Shown here: positions 52,701 to 63,174 of the stretch, piece after piece
Layout of the letters: each line of letters opens with the position of its first letter
Numbering within the stretch: position 1 is the first letter of the stretch
Source of the DNA: Mermis nigrescens
Lineage: Eukaryota > Nematoda > Enoplea > Mermithida > Mermithidae
NCBI GenBank assembly: GCA_036768485.1
Contig: JAVLUZ010000718.1
Location: 62,001-126,000, forward strand
Length of the DNA stretch: 64,000 nucleotides
Direction of reading: 5' to 3'
Translations under genes and position numbers: made by a program
Notes under the pieces: generated by a model
What the model saw: only the letters and a program-made list of their open reading frames with translations
The model's database searches: none
Told to the model about the DNA's origin: nothing

Positions 52701-55345
52701 TCAACTGAGCGATAAAACACTTGCTGGATTGTTTTGGCCAAGCTTGGAGTATGCCGCTCAAGCGAGCAATGGAATGTTATTTGGCATTTAATCTGTTAAT
52801 TACAACTGACGTATTCCGGCAAAAATAAAATTACGTTATTCGGAATGCCAATTGGATTGTCTTTCAAGGACGGTGAGCTATACGTAAAAAAGCCGCCAAA
52901 TAATAAGAAAAAATTTATTCTGTTATTGCGAGTGCCGCCTAATTTGCTATTACCACCAAAGAAGAAAAAGGGACAAATTAGAGATTTTGTTCAATATGCA
53001 TGTCGACAAAAATGCGCCTGATTGTTTTATCCAAGCTTGCAGTATGCTGCTCAACCAAGCAATGGAATGTTATTTAACGTTCGATCCGTTCATTACAATT
53101 GACGTATTTTCACAAAAATAAAATTACGTCATTTTGAACGCCGATTGAATTGTTTTTTGAGGACAACAAGCTATATGTAAGAAAGCCGCCAAAGAATAAG
53201 AAAAAATTTATTCCATTATTGCGAGTGCCGCCTAATTTGCCATTACCGCCGAAGAAGAAAAAGGGACAAATTAGTGATTTTCTTCAATATGCATGTTGAC
53301 AAAAATGCGCGTGATTGTTTTGACCCAGCTTGCAGTATGCTGCTCAACCGAGCAATGGAACGTTATTTAACGTTTGATCCATTAATTACAATTGATGTAT
53401 TCCAACAAAAATAAAATTACGTTATTCGGAATGCCGATTGAATTGGTTTTTGAGGACAACAAGCTATACGTAAAAAAAGCGCCAAATAATAAGAAAAAAT
53501 TTAATTCTGTTATTGCGAGTGCCGCCTAATTTGCCATTACCGCCAAAGAAGAAAAAGGGACAAATTAGTGATTTCCTTCAAAATGCATGTTGACAAAAAT
53601 TTGCCTGATTGTTTTGGCCCAGCTTGCTGTATGCTGCTCAACCAAGCAATGGAACGTTATTTAACGTTTGATCCGTTAATTACAATTGACGTATTCCGAC
53701 AAAAATAAAATTACGTCGATTGAATTGGTTTTTGAGGACAACAAGCTATATGTCAGAAAGCCGCCAAAGAATAAGAAAAAATTTATTCCGTTATTGCGAG
53801 TGCCGCCTAATTTGCCATTACCGCCAAAGAAGAAAAAGGGACAAATTAGTGATTTTCTTCAATATGCATGTCGACAAAAATGCGCCTGATTGTTTTGACC
53901 CAGCTTGCAGTATGCTGCTCAACCGAGCAATGGAACGTTATTTATTGTTTGATCCGTTAATTACAATTGACGTATATCAACAAAAATAAAATTACGTTAT
54001 TCGGAACGCCGATTGAATTGGTTTTTGAGGACAACAAGCTATACATAAAAAAGCGCCAAATAATAAGAAAAAAATTAATTCTGTTATTACGAGTGCCGCC
54101 TAATTTGCCATTACCGCCAAAGAAGAAAAAGGGACAAATTAGTGATTTCCTTCAAAATGCATGTTGACAAAAATGCGCTTGATTGTTTTGACCAAGCTTG
54201 CAGTATGCTGCTCAATTAAGCAATGGAACTTTATTCAGCGCTCAATCTGTTATTTATTACTGACGTATTCCAACAAACATAAAATTACGTTATTTGGAAT
54301 GCCGATTGGATTGTCTTTTAAAAATGGTGAGCTATGTGCCTGATTGTTTTGGCTGCCATTCAACTGAGCGATAAAACGCTTGCTGGATTGTTTTGGCCAA
54401 GCTTGGAGTATGCCGCTCAAGCGAGCAATGGAATGTTATTTGGCATTTAATCTGTTAATTACAACTGACGTATTCCGGCAAAAATAAAATTATGTTATTC
54501 GGAATGCCAATTGGATTGTCTTTCAAGGACGGTGAGCTATACGTAAAAAAGCCGCCAAATAATAAGAAAAAATTTATTCTGTTATTGCGAGTGCCGCCTA
54601 ATTTGCTATTACCACCAAAGAAGAAAAAGGGACAAATTAGAGATTTTGTTCAATATGCATGTCGACAAAAATGCGCCTGATTGTTTTATCCAAGCTTGCA
54701 GTATGCTGCTCAACCAAGCAATGGAATGTTATTTAACGTTCGATCCGTTCATTACAATTGACGTATTTTCACAAAAATAAAATTATGTCATTTTGAACGC
54801 CGATTGAATTGGTTTTTGAGGACAACAAGCTATATGTAAGAAAGCCGCCAAAGAATAAGAAAAAATTTATTCCATTATTGCGAGTGCCGCCTAATTTGCC
54901 ATTACCGCCGAAGAAGAAAAAGGGACAAATTAGTGATTTTCTTCAATATGCATGTTGACAAAAATGCGCGTGATTGTTTTGACCCAGCTTGCAGTATGCT
55001 GCTCAACCGAGCAATGGAACGTTATTTAACGTTTGATCCATTAATTACAATTGATGTATTCCAACAAAAATAAAATTACGTTATTCGGAACGCCGATTGA
55101 ATTGGTTTTTGAGGACAACAAGCTATACGTAAAAAAAGCGCCAAATAATAAGAAAAAATTAATTCTGTTATTGCGAGTGCCACCTAATTTGCCATTACCA
55201 CCAAAGAAGAAAAAGGGACAAATTAGTGATTTTCTTCAATATGCATGTCAACAAAAATGCGCCTGATTGTTTTGACGCAGCTTGCAGTATGCTGCTCAAC
55301 CGAGCAATGGAACGTTATTTAACGTTTGATCCGTTAATTACAATT
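49796..55345 (+). repeat. ~1.66-kb higher-order period in the right part of the satellite
   Basis: The 12-bp-deleted A variant recurs at 49796, 51453, 52027 and 53686 (spacings 1657, 574, 1659). The following B-type landmark recurs at 50269, 52502 and 54161. The arrangement is therefore a ~1.66-kb unit repeated, with one extra 574-bp dimer between 51453 and 52027. Confidence 0.85.
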
Positions 55346-56062
55346 GACGTATTCCAACAAAAATAAAATTACGTTATTCGGAACGCCGATTGAATTGGTT
55401 TTTGAGGACAACAAGCTATACGTAAAAAAAGCGCCAAATAATAAGAAAAAAATTAATTCTGTTATTGCGAGTGCCGCCTAATTTGCCATTACCGCCAAAG
55501 AAGAAAAAGGGACAAATTAGTGATTTCCTTCAAAATGCATGTTGACAAAAATTTGCCTGATTGTTTTGGCCCAGCTTGCTGTATGCTGCTCAACCAAGCA
55601 ATGGAACGTTATTTAACGTTTGATCCGTTAATTACAATTGACGTATTCTGACAAAAATAAAATTACGTTATTTGAAACGCCGATTGAATTCGTTTTTGAG
55701 GACAACAAGCTAGACGTAAAAAAAAGCGCCAAATAATAAGAAAAAAATTAATTCTGTTATTGCAAGTGCCGCCTAATTTGCCATTACTGCTGAAGAAGAA
55801 AAAGGGACAAATTAGTGATTTTCTTCAATATGCATGTTGACAAAAATGTGCTGTATTGTTTTGACCAAGCTTGCAGTATGCTGCTCAACTGAGCAATGGA
55901 ACATTATTTAGTGCTCAATCTGTTAATTACAACTGACATTTTATGACAAAAATAAAATTATGTTATTTGGAATGCCGATTGGATTGTCTTTTAAGGACGG
56001 CGAGCTATGCACCCGACTGTTTTGGTCAAGCTTGGAGTAAGCCGCTCAACTGAGCAATAAAA

Positions 56063-56217
56063 CGATTTTTTGCGTTGCTTAGAGAAAGTGTGATTTTTAG
56101 CAGAGTTTGCGACTTTAGGTAGATTCTCCCTAGTCCCCTCCTTTTACATCCTTAATAATCCACAATTCCAAGTATATTCATCTTTTTTGTTCCATCGGAG
56201 CATTTTTCTTTGCTAGT
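56063..56217 (+). repeat. Solo foldback arm at the right boundary of the satellite
   Basis: Nearly identical to 61247-61400, the right arm of the foldback element at 60656-61400, ending in the same CTTTGCTAGT. The satellite breaks off mid-unit exactly where the arm begins, at a shared 'cgattttt'. Confidence 0.9.
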
Positions 56218-56805
56218 GTCCAAATAAATTGAAACCACAGCACGAAAACGGAGCAAATTTGTTCAGGCCTATCGTTAGGATTGAGAAAAGATTTCTGAAT
56301 TGAAAGGTACCCATTGATGAAATTAGACAAGACGCAGAATACATTTAACACACTCTTCAATAGATCCTATCTGAATTGAATAAGTGCTAAAGATTGTGAT
56401 ATTTTGTTTTCAAACATTTCTGTTTCCTTGGTAGCCGAAATAAGACATCTATTGTTTGTGTGTTATTCTTTATTAGTTTCTAAATCCTTGATTAAAAGTA
56501 TTTGACATTAGCAGGTTTTAGGTTTACTTTGTATAGTCTTCTAAATAATTAAGTTTTGGAGGTCCCTTTAAGTATTAAAGTGCAAAATCTGGTCAGTAAT
56601 CATGTACATTTCGAGTAAAGGGTTCTGAAATTATTTTATTGTGAGCATCATAGGAATGTGGTTTCATTATTGTGCCATTCAGTTGATGCTGTGATCACTG
56701 TTCGTTATGCCTTTATCTTATGGAATATATCTCTTTCTAGCTTTAAGCCATCAAAACAGATGTTGTTGCGCTTTACGTATTCTATTTACATGACTAAAAA
56801 TGTAG
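56218..56805. other. Non-coding interval, no feature recognised
   Basis: AT-rich sequence between the solo arm and the hAT-like element. No credible exon or RNA is seen. Confidence 0.5.
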
Positions 56806-56813
56806 CTCCTGAT

Positions 56814-59066
56814 TAGAGCTGCACGCGGGTACCCGAATGGGTACCCAGTACTAGTACCCGGGTAGAAAATAATTTTACTACCCGGGTACCTACGGGTACC
56901 CGGCCGGGTACCCGAATCCCCTAATATAAAATGGAAAATTAGCACTGCAGTTATGCAATATGTGCTAAGAATTGAATTAGAAACTAGAAACATATTGCTT
57001 CTAAAGTGCGACTGAATCACAATTTAAATGTGATTTGATATAATCAACCGTAAAATGTTAAATAAGCGAGTCTGTTAATATTTCCTATTATCACAATATA
57101 TCGCGCATACGGTCTAGGCATATTCCATTATTCAGCTCTTTAGTTACATTATTTTATCTGTGCCGAATTCTTCTTATTCTTCATTGTAAACAAATTTAAA
57201 CAAGAAATTATCTTTTAGCGACGCTTTTTTATAATTCATTCACTTCTTTGACCATTATATAAATTTAAAGTGCAACTTTTATTCACATCGTGCGCGCAAC
57301 TGTTTTAGTTAGACCTGGTTCAAAGCCTATCGATGTTCCAAATGCAGTCAGCCATAGGCGTAGCCAGGGGGGCATTGGGGGTACCTGCCCCCGAAATTTT
57401 TCAGAAATATTAAAAATTTTTTTGTTGCAATAATGTATGTCCAGAAAACTAAGTTCAAAAAGGCAAAAACTACAAAATTTTCCGCGCCGAGTCATTATTA
57501 TTCATTGCTATATAGATCCAACAAATTTAAAAGCTTGAATCAGCTAAAATAATCCAGCACTCCACATCACATTAGTAATTTAATGCACTATTTGTTCGTT
57601 GAATGAAACTGCGCATGCTTGTTGAGCATGATAGTAAAAGTGCGAAAATGATTGTGAACCAGTTTGTCTATTCTCTGCTTTGTTTGTCTTTTGTGTACCA
57701 GTTTGTCTATTCTTTGTTTCGTTTATCTTTCTTTACAAGGACACATAATCCTATTTTAATTGGAAGGAATGGCCAAATTTTCTTATGTTTTGCGCATTTC
57801 TTGTTCTATGAACTGCATTTTGTTAATTAGAAGGCCACAAATGGGCCTGAAAACGGTAAGAACAAAATTTTCATGGATACATCTTTCTATATCTTATTGG
57901 CAGCGACCCATTGCTGCGCTATGTACCCAGCAGAAGGTCGAAAAGCGCATTTCAGATCAGTTTGTGCAATGTAGGAGTTCATCAATTTTAAGTGTTTTTA
58001 GGCTTGCTTTCGAACCGAGATTTGGCCGATTTTGCGAAAATTTTAACGTTACTATTTAACATTAAAATGTTTTTTTACAAAATTTTCCGGGACTCTGCCC
58101 CGGATCCCGCTCGCCACCTCAGACGTCCCGCAGCCATAAAATCTCGTTGTACATGTGCAACGAGATTTCAGGGAGAACAAGCCAGGTAAAAGGGTTAGGA
58201 ATTTCTAAAAATTTCCGGCGTTTCGCACCGGCATTAATTTGTCCGTTTTGTATGATTTAAGCAGTATAAATTGAGTTTAATGTGCAAAAACGGCAAAATT
58301 TTCCGGCGCTTAGCGCCACCAGTTACTGTTCTTTCTTTTTGTAAAGCTCCAGCATTGCGTTTAAAAGCCTGAATCACTCTAAATATCTTCAGTAAAAGTT
58401 AGTAATTCGCAGTTTTCTCGTTAGAAGCTTGAATTGTCAAAACTGTTTTGTACAAATTTGGTAATTTTCTGCTCTATCAGATTATTAGTATTTACGGAGC
58501 TTTAAACTGTTAAGGGTTGAAAAGATGACTAAATTTCTTGGCACTTTGCGCCACTTATGAATTCCGAATTGTTTGTTAATAGAAAGGCCGTAAATTCTAC
58601 ATGAAAACGTTTATGCCCCCCGAACCAAAATTCTGACTAAGGTCTCTGCAGTCAGCTCCAGATAGACTTGGACTTGTTTTCGAATAAATTTTCATTTTCG
58701 GTTGATTTCAAAATTGCTTTTCGTCAATGTGTTTTCCTGCTTCAAATGTTTCAATGACGCTATGAAGGTACAAAACCTGCTTCACAATTTTTTGCTTTGA
58801 ATTATGAAAATGACTCAAACTTCATTAAATGCATACGAATTCTTCAGATTAAAGCCTTGATTCTATTTAATCTTGCATTAATTTTTCAATAATTTTACTG
58901 CTTAAATATCACTTTGCCCTAGACCTCACTGTCAACCGTAAATAAACGATATTCACTGCATTCTCTTTTATCTAAGGTCCTACCCGGGTACCCGAATTAC
59001 CCGGGTACCCGGGTAATGAAATAGCCGGGTACCCGGGTAGTAAAATTTGTAAAGTGTGCAGCTCTA
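56814..59066. mobile_element. 2253-bp hAT-like element with GGGTACCC subterminal palindromes
   Basis: The termini are TAGAGCTGCAC and GTGCAGCTCTA, a perfect 11-bp inverted repeat. The flanking 8-bp duplication CTCCTGAT is perfect (56806-56813, 59067-59074). Just inside each end are clusters of GGGTACCCG palindromes (56826-56920 and 58982-59040). An 8-bp duplication and TAG-type ends indicate the hAT superfamily. The interior has no transposase and instead holds a copy of repeat D, so this copy is non-autonomous. Confidence 0.9.
57350..58510 (+). repeat. Interspersed repeat D, copy B (uninterrupted)
   Basis: Matches 21490-22220 and 23899-24150 in direct orientation and reads continuously across the point where copy A is split by the TTAA element. 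It lies inside the hAT-like element. Several frames are open for 60-99 codons but are not conserved between the two copies. Confidence 0.88.
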
Positions 59067-59074
59067 CTCCTGAT

Positions 59075-60655
59075 GAAGATCAGGAATCTGTTATTGAATG
59101 TTTGTCAGCTTTTGATGTTGAATAAAATGTTATACTTTGTGGTGCAGCATTAGTCTTCCATTATTTTTGCATCTGCCTGTATAATGCAGATATGCTCCAT
59201 GCGCTTTTTGTGAGAGAATTAATGTTCATTATTTAGCCTTGAGTGTCCTTAGGATTAACAGGCAAGAGATCAGAATAAAATAGTTGGGTGAACCAAGGTA
59301 AATTGGCCTGAGCATGCTTGATATGCATGTATACATACAATAGTAGATCTGCTGTACAACCTTTCCTGCAAAATATGATCCAGGAGTATTTTCAGGAGAA
59401 TCAAAATATTTTCAGGAGAATTGCAGGAGAATTTTTACACAATTTTACCTCTGTGCAGGAGAATCTGAATTTTGGGACCTGGCAACACTGCGTCTGTTAA
59501 TTTTCCAGCGTAGTGTGCACGCTTCTTTTCGCCGTACGCTTTGTCTTTAATCATTCGTGTTTGTGCCAATTGGCATCAGTTGTTGTATGCCTTTGGCAGG
59601 GCTTTGTGCCCTTGCTTAATTACATTGTTTGATTTTGCCCGATTAGCGTAACACGACGGTCAGCAGCATGTATCCTCCATGCTGTCGCTTTTTAATTGCT
59701 TCATAATTTTTCTGTCCAAAAAATATTGTAAAAATTAATTCTTTAATTAACGATGCTGGGCTCGGTTGAATTTCCGTGCTGTTGATTCTGTCCTTGTGCT
59801 ACACTATACTTAGGAACCCTTAATATTTTCAAGCACCGGAATTCGGTCCAAAACAAGTTAAATAATAGTCTTTTTGAGCCCTCAATTAGGTTTCCGGGAA
59901 CTTACTTTAATTAGGTACTTAATCTCAAAGGGTTTAAGTAAGTAAGTTTCACTAGGTGCGTGCGTAGAGGGACGGACTACCTTGAATAGGCCGGGCCGCT
60001 TACCCCCGAATCGCCGGCTGGTGATCGACCTCCTAAAAAGGGCGAGAACCCCGTGTGAGCGCATAAGCTTGAGATTCGGGTTAAGTAAGCGAAGTGAACG
60101 TAGCTTGAGTCTACATTAACACATCTGATATTTATTTGCCCTTGGGCCATTGTGGAGACTTAATTTTTTCATAAATGTTGATCGTAATATCAGAATAACG
60201 AATCCGACTGAAATTTTCTTTAAACTCTGTGGTTGTGTAAAGTTTACACTGCCTATTAACTCAACTCTTGTTCTAGAGCCTTGCGGAAGCTTAATTTTTT
60301 CAAAATGTTCTACGTAAAATCAGAATTGAGAATCTGACTATTAGTTTTCTTTACACCTAGTAGTTGTGTGAAATTTGCACTAATCATTTGTTGTTAAAAT
60401 GTAGTTTATACTACAAATTTATTTTACTTCCAAATCTGAGCGTTAGTGTTCCTTACACTTGATATTTGCGTAAAGTTAATGCTGAAAAACTTTGATCTGT
60501 TAAAATAATGTAAGGTTGTCTTGTTTGAGAAGGATAATGCTGATGTTAAGAACAGTATTGCTTTCCGTGTTCTTGGACTGCTGTCATTATAATGGCATGT
60601 TACTGTATGTGTTTACTGACTGATGTACTCAAATCATACTAATTAAAAGCGGAGT
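59075..60655. other. Non-coding interval with one GC-rich patch
   Basis: Mostly AT-rich with no credible exon. A GC-rich stretch at about 59955-60060 is flanked by similar 'aatctcaaagggtttaagtaag' (near 59920) and 'gagattcgggttaagtaagc' (near 60070) segments. It does not fold as a tRNA in my reading and I cannot name it. Confidence 0.45.
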
Positions 60656-61400
60656 ACTAGCAAAGAAAAATGCTCCGATGGAACAAAAAAGATGAATATA
60701 CTTGGAATTATGGATTATTAAGGATGTAAAAGGAGGGGACTAGGAAAAATCTACCTAAAGTCGCAAAATCTGCTAAAAATCACACTTTCTCTAAACAACG
60801 CAAAAAATCGAAGTATATTCTGCGGCCAACAGATTAAAATAAATATTTAATCATAAAATGATTGAATAAGCAGCACATTAGCTAGGAAATGACGTTGAGT
60901 AAACTAACTGTCTTTCTAAGCCAATTGAATGAATGGTTTAAAACAGTAGGAAACACTTAAGTTGACTTGAAACAGACTATATGTAGGTACACTAGCTTGC
61001 CCTTAAGGATTGTGTGCACTAATCAATCGGCCCCTGCTTTGCTTGCTTTAATGCTCAGACGAAAATAAAACAACTTTAAATACTATACCACTTAATTTTC
61101 TATCGATCAGGATACGAAGCTAGTCAGCGTTGCTACTTGCCATTAATTTAAAAAAATAAACATTACAAATTTCGTTTATACACTCTTATCTGAAACTTTG
61201 AACATTATTTAAAAAAGACACTTTTCAGAGGCTGCAGAATATACTTCGATTTTTGCGTTGCTTAGAGAAAGTGTGATTTTTAGCAGGTTTTGCGACTTTA
61301 GGTAGATTTTTCCTAGCCCCCTCCTTTTACATCCTTAATAATCCACAATTCCAAGTATATTCATCTTTTTTGTTCCATCGGAGCATTTTTCTTTGCTAGT
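60656..61400. mobile_element. 745-bp foldback element with 168-bp inverted arms
   Basis: 60656-60823 and 61233-61400 are almost perfect inverted copies. The outer ends are ACTAGCAAAG and CTTTGCTAGT, and the arms end in GTATATTCTGC / GCAGAATATAC. The ~410-bp loop has no coding. No target duplication is clear. A third arm copy occurs at 56063-56217. Confidence 0.9.
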
Positions 61401-61404
61401 TATA

Positions 61405-61949
61405 GTCTGTTTCACACAACTTCGGTCATAAATTTTTAAACTATCTCAGACAATAAGCTGACATATTGTCATTATAGCATTGATTTGATATATAAATATC
61501 GTAACCATACGTGGGCAGCAAGAAAATTCTGGGAGGGATGGGTGCAAGATTTTTCAAAGGTCAAAAAATGACCTTAAAAATTGTGGTATGGCAAAAAACC
61601 ACCATTTTTCGACGTTTCTCATCGAGCACTATCCATTGGCATCAAAAAATTGCGAAAAAAAAACGAAAAAAATTTTCAAAGACTGAATTCTGGGGGTGCA
61701 AGCATACCCCCCAAACCCCCCACGCCCAGGTGTGATCGTAAACCTCGGCTTACTGTCGTTAAAAATTCGTAGAATTTATTCACTAAGTCTGTTTCACATA
61801 ACTTCGTGCATAAATTCTCAGAATTTTCATCGACAGTAAGCCCAGGGTTACGATGATTATATATCTGATCAATGTTTTAATCGCGATCTGTCCGCTTATC
61901 GTCGGAGATGGTTTTAAAATTTATGACCGAACTTGTGTGAAACACACTT
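61405..61949. mobile_element. Foldback element with GTSTGTTTCACACAA ends, carrying a nested MITE
   Basis: The left segment from GTCTGTTTCACACAAC at 61405 and the right segment ending GTTCGG-complement/GTGTGAAACACAC near 61949 are inverted copies over more than 100 bp. The left arm is split at 61505 by the MITE. Internal hairpin segments (GGCTTACTGTCG near 61746 and its complement near 61833) belong to the same foldback. It begins four bases after the previous foldback ends. Confidence 0.82.
61506..61734 (-). mobile_element. hAT-type MITE, minus-strand copy nested in a foldback arm
   Basis: 229 bp reading CATACGTGGGC to GCCCAGGTGTG on +. Flanks are ATCGTAAC (61498-61505) and ATCGTAAA (61735-61742), a 7/8 target duplication. 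The opposite foldback arm, which reads ATCGTAACCC in complement near 61845-61855, supplies the empty site. Confidence 0.92.
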
Positions 61950-62050
61950 TAGAAGAGCGATTTAAATTGAAGCAGTAACCAACCACGATACTGTGCATGC
62001 CAACTGATAAAGCATGCGAACTATAAAATTTCATTGCATGGGCTATCTAA

Positions 62051-62284
62051 AGTCTATTTCACGAAACTATTTGCATAAATCACAATTTTCAAATCAATGT
62101 AAATTGACTACAAAAGCGGTTTAAACTGAAGAAACCATCGTGATACTGTGCACAGCAATTGATTAGCATATGCGGTTTTACTGCTTAAAATTGCATTACT
62201 GTGACTGCCTAGTAACAACTTTTGAAGCGATATTCTTGAATGCTGAAAATCGATTTTCATGCACAAGGTTTCGTGAAATTGACT
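62051..62284. mobile_element. 234-bp foldback MITE related to the one at 61405
   Basis: AGTCTATTTCACGAAAC at 62051 and GTTTCGTGAAATTGACT ending at 62284 form inverted ends. The arms then continue with a 'gcataaatc-caattttca' type segment. The terminal sequence is a diverged form of the element at 61405-61949, so it is a second member of that family. Confidence 0.75.
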
Positions 62285-62434
62285 GCAGAAGCTTCTTTTA
62301 AACAGGCAGAGTGTAGCCTTCTTTACTAAATGATTATATTGTTTAAAATATGATCTGTTAACATCGTCGTAAGATTACAAACCCTGACGCCTTTTGTACT
62401 CAGCTTGATCGATGATCAATAGCGATCTTCTATT

Positions 62435-62596
62435 ATGGCCGTAGCCAAACGTTTGCAAGGGAAAAATCATTTTCCATCTGATGCTGATTTCGCTAATTTG
62501 ATAGCGATGGTAGAAGACGCGATCGATAATGTAGTTTACCCGGAGCTGATTCCCCAAGGATCATCTGGCTCGTATTTTGTTAGGAACAAGCAGGGA
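62435..62596 (+). CDS. PI4K2: Phosphatidylinositol 4-kinase type 2, N-terminal exon
   Basis: This exon encodes 54 residues, from MAVAKRLQGKN to YFVRNKQG. Residues 41-50 read IPQGSSGSYF, which matches the glycine-rich start of the catalytic domain in type II PI 4-kinases. Such enzymes phosphorylate PtdIns at the 4-position on Golgi, endosomal and other membranes. The exon ends at a strong donor, GGA|GTAAGT (62597). I start it at the ATG because an in-frame TAG lies at 62420-62422. Alternatively that TAG ends in a splice acceptor and the exon starts at 62423, also in phase 0; animal homologues usually have more N-terminal sequence, which would then lie upstream. The ORF is too short to stand out alone and was recognised by its continuation at 62853. 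Confidence 0.88.

Positions 62597-63174
<578 letters not shown>

Larger units (their letters stand above)
25983..56062 (+). repeat. 30-kb HindIII-type satellite array of A (~293 bp) and B (~261 bp) units
   Basis: Head-to-tail repeats, on the order of a hundred units. Unit A runs from 'ttgacgtattcc' through 'ggaacgccgattgaattgg', an A-rich centre, 'caatatgcatgt' and 'aagcttgcagtatgctgctcaa' to 'gatccgttaattacaa'. Unit B shares the start and end but lacks the A-rich centre. Instead it has two or three copies of a ~50-bp 'gattgttttggccaagcttg-agtatg-cgctcaact' segment. AAGCTT (HindIII) recurs in nearly every unit. The array starts mid-unit at about 25983 and stops mid-unit at 56062. Non-MITE frames inside (66-136 residues) repeat with the unit and mostly begin at TTG. 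Confidence 0.97.

Noticed and set aside
25983..56062. CRISPR-like array because of regular repeats
   Set aside because: Units are ~260-293 bp with no unique spacers, no cas genes, and the window is eukaryotic; this is satellite DNA.
59955..60060. GC-rich patch as an RNA gene
   Set aside because: No tRNA boxes or convincing stem set could be drawn; left unassigned.
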